Positions 6,521 through 10,404 of a DNA stretch of 10,404 nucleotides are shown here, one piece after another. Position 1 is the stretch's first letter. Each line of letters begins with the position of its first letter. Under the pieces are notes generated by a model, which was not told where the DNA came from, searched no databases, and saw only the letters and a list, made by a program, of their open reading frames with translations. Origin of the DNA: Wenzhouxiangella sp. (GTDB taxonomy: Bacteria > Pseudomonadota > Gammaproteobacteria > Xanthomonadales > Wenzhouxiangellaceae); NCBI GenBank assembly GCA_007135355.1, contig SLJA01000240.1:1-10404 (forward strand). The letters run 5' to 3'. The position numbers and the translations under genes were made by a program.

Positions 6521-6907
6521 CTAGGGACAAGCCTCCGAATCACTGACGAAAATCGACACTGGCCGCCGAGCCGGCTGCATCACCTCTTCCCCGTCAATCA
6601 TCACCGGAAGACCGATCAGCCGCGCGGCACAGGCTTCCGGCACGCGGCCGGGATCTTCCGAGGGCAAGTAATCGATCTCGACCTCAACACCGCTGCCGGC
6701 CGCGAGATGCTCGATGCCCGGAAATACAAACATGCGGCCATCGGTCCACTGCATCAGCAGCAGCGGCTCGGCTTCGGCACCAAGAGCGTCGACTCGGGTC
6801 AGCTGCCCAACGGTGCCGCTGGCTGTTTCCAGTTCTGCTGCCACACCCAGGACCGACAGCACCAGGAGGATAGGCGGCAGGGCCATGGTGCGAAAAAGAC
6901 GCAGCAT
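6521..6907 (-). CDS. Small predicted exported protein of unknown function, coupled to proA
   Basis: I do not recognise this family. The 128-residue frame starts at ATG 6907, one base after the proA stop (TGA-A-TG layout TGAAATG), so reinitiation after proA is likely. Residues 1-24 form a signal peptide: basic start MLRLFR, hydrophobic core ALPPILLVLSVLG, and a likely cleavage after GVAA. The mature part of about 104 residues looks like a small beta-rich domain (GTVGQLTRVD, LLLMQWTDGRMFVFPG, GVEVEIDYLP, VSIFVSD). It has just two cysteines, C93 and C127, which could pair in the periplasm. No lipobox is present. A longer open frame back to 7075 exists but lies inside proA and is the less likely start. 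That it is a real gene is inferred from the signal peptide and spacing. Confidence 0.65.
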   Translation of the reverse strand: MLRLFRTMALPPILLVLSVLGVAAELETASGTVGQLTRVDALGAEAEPLLLMQWTDGRMFVFPGIEHLAAGSGVEVEIDYLPSEDPGRVPEACAARLIGLPVMIDGEEVMQPARRPVSIFVSDSEACP

Positions 6908-6908
6908 T

Positions 6909-8168
6909 TCAGGGACGGGTCTGGCCCGAACCGAACACCCGGTACTGGAAGGTCGTGAGCTGCTCCACGCCAACCGGACCGCGGGCGTGCAAGCGGCCGG
7001 TGGCAATACCGATCTCGGCGCCGAAGCCGAACTCGCCGCCGTCGGCGAACTGGGTCGAGGCGTTGTGTACCGCAATGGCGCTGTCGAGGCGGCCCAGGAA
7101 ATCCTCGGCCACAGCCAGATCTTCGGTAATGATGCCGTCGGTATGGCCCGAACCGTAGCAGGCGATGTGCGCCAGAGCTTCCTCCGGCCCGTCCACGGAC
7201 TTCAGAGCCAGGATCGCTTCGAGATACTCGGTGGCCCAGTCACTGTCGTCGGCCGACTTGAAGCGCGCGTCAAGCTCCAGCAGCGTCGCGTCGGCGCGCA
7301 TTTCGCAGCCGCGCTCGATCAGCGCATCGGCCAGGGCCGGTACCAGGTCCAGGCGCGCCCGATCGATCAGCAGGGTTTCCAGCGCCCCGCAGATGCCGGG
7401 GCGGCGCATCTTGGCGTTGACCACCACCTCGACCGCCATGGCGGCATCGGCAGCGCTGTGGAGGTACAGATGATTGTTGCCGTCCAGGTGAGCCAGTACC
7501 GGCACGCGGGCATCGGCCTGCACGCGCGCGACCAGGCTCTTGCCGCCGCGGGGGACGACCATGTCCAGCCAGCGGTGGGCCGCCAGCAGGGCACCGACCG
7601 CGGCACGGTCCTGGGTAGGCACAAACTGCACGGCCTCCGGCGGCAGGCCGGCTTCGGCCAGGCCTTCGACCAATGCTGCGTGAATGGCGCGATTGCTGTG
7701 CACGGCCTCCGAGCCGCCGCGCAGAATCACCGCGTTGCCCGACTTCAAACACAGCCCGGCGGCATCGGCGGTGACGTTGGGGCGGGACTCGTAGATCACG
7801 CCGATCACCCCGATCGGCACCGCCACGCGCCGAATGCGCAAGCCATTGGGACGCGTCCATTCAGCCAGCACGCGGCCAACCGGGTCCGGCAGCTCGGCGA
7901 TGGCTTCCAGACCGGCGGCAATGGCCTCCAGCCGGTCCCCATTCAGGCGCAGACGATCCAGCATGGCGGCAGACAGTCCACGCGCCTCACCGGCGGTCAG
8001 ATCTTCAGCATTTGCCGCCAGAATCGTCCCCGCAGACCGCCGCACAGCAGCAGCAGCAGCCGTCAAGGCCTGATCGCGCTGCGCCTCGGGTGCGGCAGCC
8101 AGCAGACGAGCCGCACCCCGAGCCGCCTGCCCCAGCTGATCGATCAGTTGTTCGTGACTGACGGTCAT
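6909..8168 (-). CDS. proA: Gamma-glutamyl phosphate reductase (glutamate-5-semialdehyde dehydrogenase)
   Basis: A 419-residue protein of the aldehyde-dehydrogenase fold that reduces gamma-glutamyl phosphate with NADPH to glutamate semialdehyde, the second step of proline synthesis. Visible family blocks are VPIGVIGVIYESRPNVTADAAGLCLKSGNAVILRGG (cofactor site), VVPRGGKSLV, VVNAKMRRPGICGALETLL with the catalytic cysteine C260, and the C-terminal NASTQFADGGEFGFGAEIGIATGRLHARGPVGVEQLTTF. I chose ATG at 8168 (MTVSHEQL); ATG 8180 and TTG 8195 are in frame and would add 4 or 9 residues, and none has a clear ribosome site. It lies 84 bases downstream of proB on the same strand and is followed one base later by the exported-protein gene. 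Confidence 0.94.
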   Translation of the reverse strand: MTVSHEQLIDQLGQAARGAARLLAAAPEAQRDQALTAAAAAVRRSAGTILAANAEDLTAGEARGLSAAMLDRLRLNGDRLEAIAAGLEAIAELPDPVGRVLAEWTRPNGLRIRRVAVPIGVIGVIYESRPNVTADAAGLCLKSGNAVILRGGSEAVHSNRAIHAALVEGLAEAGLPPEAVQFVPTQDRAAVGALLAAHRWLDMVVPRGGKSLVARVQADARVPVLAHLDGNNHLYLHSAADAAMAVEVVVNAKMRRPGICGALETLLIDRARLDLVPALADALIERGCEMRADATLLELDARFKSADDSDWATEYLEAILALKSVDGPEEALAHIACYGSGHTDGIITEDLAVAEDFLGRLDSAIAVHNASTQFADGGEFGFGAEIGIATGRLHARGPVGVEQLTTFQYRVFGSGQTRP

Positions 8169-8252
8169 TTTGTTTTGCATTGCTGGGAGGATCAATCCGT
8201 GATCTTAAAAGAATTTTTACTGCGGTTAAAACCTTTCCACCCCCGAACCCCG
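8169..8252 (-). promoter_or_regulatory. AT-rich proB-proA gap with a weak promoter-like element
   Basis: These 84 bases between the proB stop and proA start are clearly richer in A and T than the surrounding genes, notably 8203-8233 and the run before the proA ATG. On the minus strand TTTAAC (3 of 6 to the -35 consensus) and TAAGAT (8207-8202, 4 of 6 to TATAAT) are 17 bases apart. This could be a second promoter that lets proA be made apart from proB, or a relic spacer. No hairpin strong enough for a terminator is seen. Confidence 0.25.
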
Positions 8253-9395
8253 TCAAAACAGCACCAGATCATCGCGATGCACCATCGGCCCGCGGCCAGC
8301 CTCGGCCAGCACCTCGGCGATGCGGTCGCTGGACAGGCCGACAATGCCACGGGCTTCATCAGATTGGTAGGCGCACAGGCCCTGGCCACAGACACCGTCG
8401 GGCCCCAACAAGCGGACCAGGTCGCCGCGCTGGAAATTACCGCTGACCTCGCGAACACCCACGGCCAACAGGCTGGCACCGCCCTTGACCGCCGCCAGGG
8501 CACCAGCGTCCAGCTGCAACTCACCGCGCGGATCCTGCAGACCCCGGAGCCAGCGCTTGCGCGCCGCCAGCGGCTTCACGGCGGCACGGAATACCGTGGC
8601 CGCGCCATCATCGAGCAACCCCCCGATCGGATCCTCGCCCAAACCAGAACTCAATACCACCTGCGCGCCGGCATCGGTGGCGATGCGCGCGGCGGCCAAC
8701 TTGCTGCGCATACCGCCGGTACCCAGGCCGGCTGAGCCCGTCGTCCCCGCCAGGGCCTCGATCTCGGGCGTCATCGCCTCGACCATTGCAATACGCCGAG
8801 CGTTCGGGTCCGTGGATGGATCGGCCGTGTACAGCCCATCCACATCGCTGAGCAACACCAGCAAGCGCGCACCCATCAACTGCGCGACACGCGCAGCCAG
8901 GCGATCGTTGTCGCCGAAGCGGATTTCCTCGGTGGCCACGGTGTCGTTCTCGTTGACCACCGGCACCACCCGGCGCTCGATCAGCATTTCCAGAGTGGCG
9001 CGAGCATTGAGATAGCGCGGACGCTGCTCCAGATCGCCGAGCGTCAGCAAAACCTGGGCGGCTGAACGCTGCTGCAGGGCCCAGGCCTCGGCCCAGGCCC
9101 CGGCCAGGTGAATCTGCCCCACCGCGGCAGCCGCCTGTGCCTCGGCCAGCGAACGCGGCCGGCGATCCAGACCAATCGCCGCGCGACCCATGGCAATGGC
9201 GCCGGAAGACACCAGCACCACGGCCCCCGGCAGCGCATTCAGACGCTCGGCCAAACGCTCCATCCAGGCCCGCCGCAGCTGGCCATCTCGGCCGACCAGC
9301 AAGGAAGACCCGATCTTGACCACGCTCAAACGCGAGGCCTGCAGCAACGACGCGGCGCTTTCGGATTCTGCGGCGAGGTTTGAGTCGGGGCTCAT
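8253..9395 (-). CDS. proB: Glutamate 5-kinase
   Basis: A 380-residue protein with the amino-acid-kinase fold followed by a PUA domain, as in E. coli ProB (367 residues). It phosphorylates glutamate with ATP in the first and normally feedback-controlled step of proline synthesis. Key blocks are SVVKIGSSLL (K27), VLVSSGAIAMGR, AAVGQIHL, LLTLGDLEQRPRYLNARATLEML, VPVVNENDTVATEEIRFGDND (D164 region), LLSDVDGLYTADP, and GLGTGGMRSKLAAARIATDAG. The PUA domain runs from about 290 to 375 and ends MVHRDDLVLF. Start choice is uncertain: ATG 9395 (MSPDSN) gives the shorter N-terminus, while ATG 9413 (MADNAV) adds six residues and has GGACGG just upstream. The open frame to 9740 is non-coding because it crosses the repeat and terminator. 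Confidence 0.93.
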   Translation of the reverse strand: MSPDSNLAAESESAASLLQASRLSVVKIGSSLLVGRDGQLRRAWMERLAERLNALPGAVVLVSSGAIAMGRAAIGLDRRPRSLAEAQAAAAVGQIHLAGAWAEAWALQQRSAAQVLLTLGDLEQRPRYLNARATLEMLIERRVVPVVNENDTVATEEIRFGDNDRLAARVAQLMGARLLVLLSDVDGLYTADPSTDPNARRIAMVEAMTPEIEALAGTTGSAGLGTGGMRSKLAAARIATDAGAQVVLSSGLGEDPIGGLLDDGAATVFRAAVKPLAARKRWLRGLQDPRGELQLDAGALAAVKGGASLLAVGVREVSGNFQRGDLVRLLGPDGVCGQGLCAYQSDEARGIVGLSSDRIAEVLAEAGRGPMVHRDDLVLF

Positions 9396-9401
9396 GACTG
9401 C

Positions 9402-9407
9402 ATTATC
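9402..9407 (-). promoter_or_regulatory. Possible -10 element of proB
   Basis: On the minus strand GATAAT (9407-9402) matches TATAAT at 5 of 6 positions and ends seven bases before the A of ATG 9395, so a transcript would start on that codon. The only -35-like hexamer, TTGGCT (9427-9422, 4 of 6), is just 14 bases away, which is shorter than normal. If real, it makes 9395 the true start and the message leaderless; if the upstream ATG 9413 is used, the promoter must lie elsewhere. Confidence 0.25.
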
Positions 9408-9490
9408 GGCCATCCGTCCGGAGCCAAGGCCGGTCTCATTCAAGTCGAACTTGGAGATGGGCAGAGAATGCACCGGACGAGACGCCATGC

Positions 9491-9569
9491 GCCGCCCTCG
9501 GTCGAGGGAATGGGCTGAAGGCCTCGCCACCGCGTCGAACTGAAGCGCATTCCCTCGACCGAGGGCGGC
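9491..9569. repeat. Large inverted repeat, REP-doublet-like (REPIN-like) element
   Basis: Arms at 9491-9512 and 9548-9569 are perfect 22-bp inverted copies, with a further 3 bp (9514-9516 with 9544-9546) pairing after one mismatch. The loop is about 27-35 bases. Each arm is itself a near-palindrome: CCCTCGGTCGAGGG in the left arm and CCCTCGACCGAGGG in the right, each a 6-bp inverted repeat around two bases. Two inverted short palindromes joined by a spacer is the layout of REP doublets, which are moved by RAYT transposases. No RAYT gene is in the window. It lies between the permease terminator and proB. No T-run follows on either strand, so it is not an ordinary intrinsic terminator. Confidence 0.7.
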
Positions 9570-9580
9570 ACCCCTGCCCG

Positions 9581-9605
9581 AAAAAATCCCGCAATACACG
9601 GGATT
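9581..9605 (-). terminator. Intrinsic terminator of the permease gene
   Basis: On the minus strand a perfect 7-bp stem, AATCCCG (9605-9599) with CGGGATT (9591-9585), closes a 7-base loop and runs into a tract of six T residues (9586-9581). It begins 21 bases after the permease stop at 9626. Stem, short loop and T-run together are the standard factor-independent terminator layout and would separate the permease transcript from the proBA operon. Confidence 0.75.
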
Positions 9606-9625
9606 CAAGCCAGAAACGGTAACGC

Positions 9626-10404
9626 CTAAAACGACCCGAACACCATCCCCAACCCAATCACCACAGCCAGCGCCAGCAATGCGCCGACGACCGCCACCAT
9701 CACAATGTCCAGATAGCTCTGCCGGTGCGTGCAGCCGCACACCGCCAGCATGGTCACCACCGCGCCGTTGTGCGGCAGACTGTCCAGCGTGCCGGAGGCA
9801 ATCACCGCCACGCGATGCAGCAGCTCAGGGTTCAAGCCCGTCTCGGCGGCAATTTCCATGTAGGTGGGGCCCAGGGCCTGCAGCGCGATCGTCATGCCGC
9901 CCGAGGCCGAACCGGTCAGGGCAGCCAGAATATTGGTCGCCATGGCCAGCGACACCAGCGGGCCGCCGCCAATACCCAACACCCACTCGCGCACACCCTC
10001 GAAAGCCGGCATTGCCGCCACCACGGCGCCGAAGCCGACCAGACTGGCCACACTCAGCACCGGCAGGACCGAGGCATTGGCACCGGCATCCACCGAATCA
10101 CGCAGCTTGGGCAGACGCGCGCGATTGATCAGCACCAGCACGATAGAGCCCACCAGCAGCGCCGTAACCACCGACCACACCCCGCCCACGGTGGAAATTG
10201 AGCTGCCGCCCCAGCGCGGCTCGGCCAGAAAGTCAGTGTCCATGGCCGGCAAAATCAACGCCGTCATGAGCAGGTTCACGCCCACCACCAGGGCCAGCGG
10301 CAGCACGGCCAGGGCAATCGGCGGCTGATCCAGAGAATGCTCGCCTTGACGCAGCTCGGCCGGGTCGAACTCGCGCGCGGTGCTGGCCAGCTCGCGGATC
10401 TGCA
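9626..10404 (-). CDS. GntP-family permease, C-terminal part
   Basis: The frame is open from the right edge to a stop at 9626-9628, giving the last 258 residues of a protein whose start lies outside the window. It is strongly hydrophobic, with about six membrane segments, including GVWSVVTALLVGSIVLVLI, SVASLVGFGAVVAAM and the last helix VVGALLALAVVIGLGMVFG. The signature region LTGSASGGMTIALQALGP, then PELLHRVAVIASGTLDSLPHNGAVVTMLAVCGCTHRQSYLDI, is diagnostic of the GntP group of proton-coupled carboxylate permeases (gluconate and related hydroxy acids). Members of this subgroup often sit near 3-hydroxybutyrate or ketone-body genes, so a hydroxybutyrate-like substrate is possible, but nothing here settles it. 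The first visible part, QIRELASTAREFDPAELRQGEHSLDQ, is a hydrophilic loop. An intrinsic terminator follows. Confidence 0.87.
   Translation of the reverse strand, partial: QIRELASTAREFDPAELRQGEHSLDQPPIALAVLPLALVVGVNLLMTALILPAMDTDFLAEPRWGGSSISTVGGVWSVVTALLVGSIVLVLINRARLPKLRDSVDAGANASVLPVLSVASLVGFGAVVAAMPAFEGVREWVLGIGGGPLVSLAMATNILAALTGSASGGMTIALQALGPTYMEIAAETGLNPELLHRVAVIASGTLDSLPHNGAVVTMLAVCGCTHRQSYLDIVMVAVVGALLALAVVIGLGMVFGSF

Noticed and set aside
6714..8735. A 673-residue plus-strand open frame opposite proA and part of proB
   Set aside because: It is a codon-structure shadow of the high-GC proA/proB genes, crosses the proB-proA gap, and its translation shows low-complexity Gln/Arg/His-rich sequence with no recognisable domain.
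9491..9569. The large hairpin as an intrinsic terminator
   Set aside because: No T-run follows on either strand, and a better terminator with a six-T tract is present at 9581-9605.
9414..9740. N-terminal extension of proB up to 9740
   Set aside because: The extension runs through the inverted repeat, the terminator and the end of the permease gene, and glutamate 5-kinases start close to the conserved VVKIG motif.

Overview
The window is a GC-rich chromosomal segment, very probably from a gammaproteobacterium of the Xanthomonadales/Wenzhouxiangella/Chromatiales type. This placement is an inference from the close match of alaA, prlC, dgkA, proB, proA and xth to gammaproteobacterial families, and from the glutaredoxin-rhodanese fusion. 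Most of the segment is housekeeping. No prophage, CRISPR array, IS element, tRNA or rRNA gene was seen.

Layout, left to right. (1) The 3' end of a SET-domain protein gene (+, 1-180), then an exodeoxyribonuclease III gene (+, 259-1032). (2) Convergent to that, a minus-strand gene (1045-1947) for a three-part protein: CGFS monothiol glutaredoxin, a cysteine-free A-type-carrier-like domain, and rhodanese. (3) Divergent from it, a plus-strand run of three translationally overlapping genes: AlaA-type alanine aminotransferase (2091-3341), oligopeptidase A, M3 family (3338-5380), and diacylglycerol kinase (5377-5754). (4) A Phd/VapC-type toxin-antitoxin module (+, 5839-6512) with its own extended -10 promoter flanked by an 8-bp inverted repeat. 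(5) A minus-strand proline operon read right to left: proB (8253-9395), proA (6909-8168), and a small predicted exported protein of unknown function (6521-6907) that begins one base after the proA stop. (6) A 230-bp gene-free stretch (9396-9625) with a large 22-bp perfect inverted repeat resembling a REP doublet and an intrinsic terminator. (7) The 3' part of a GntP-family permease gene (minus strand, running off the right end).

Functionally, the glutaredoxin fusion points to Fe-S or thiol handling. The alaA-prlC-dgkA run combines alanine synthesis, peptide degradation and lipid recycling and appears to be linked by translation rather than by pathway. ProB and ProA catalyse the first two steps of proline synthesis. 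The points most worth a second look are the glutaredoxin/A-type/rhodanese fusion, the REP-doublet-like structure upstream of proB, the small exported protein coupled to proA, and the operator layout of the toxin-antitoxin pair. I found no clearly new multi-gene system.
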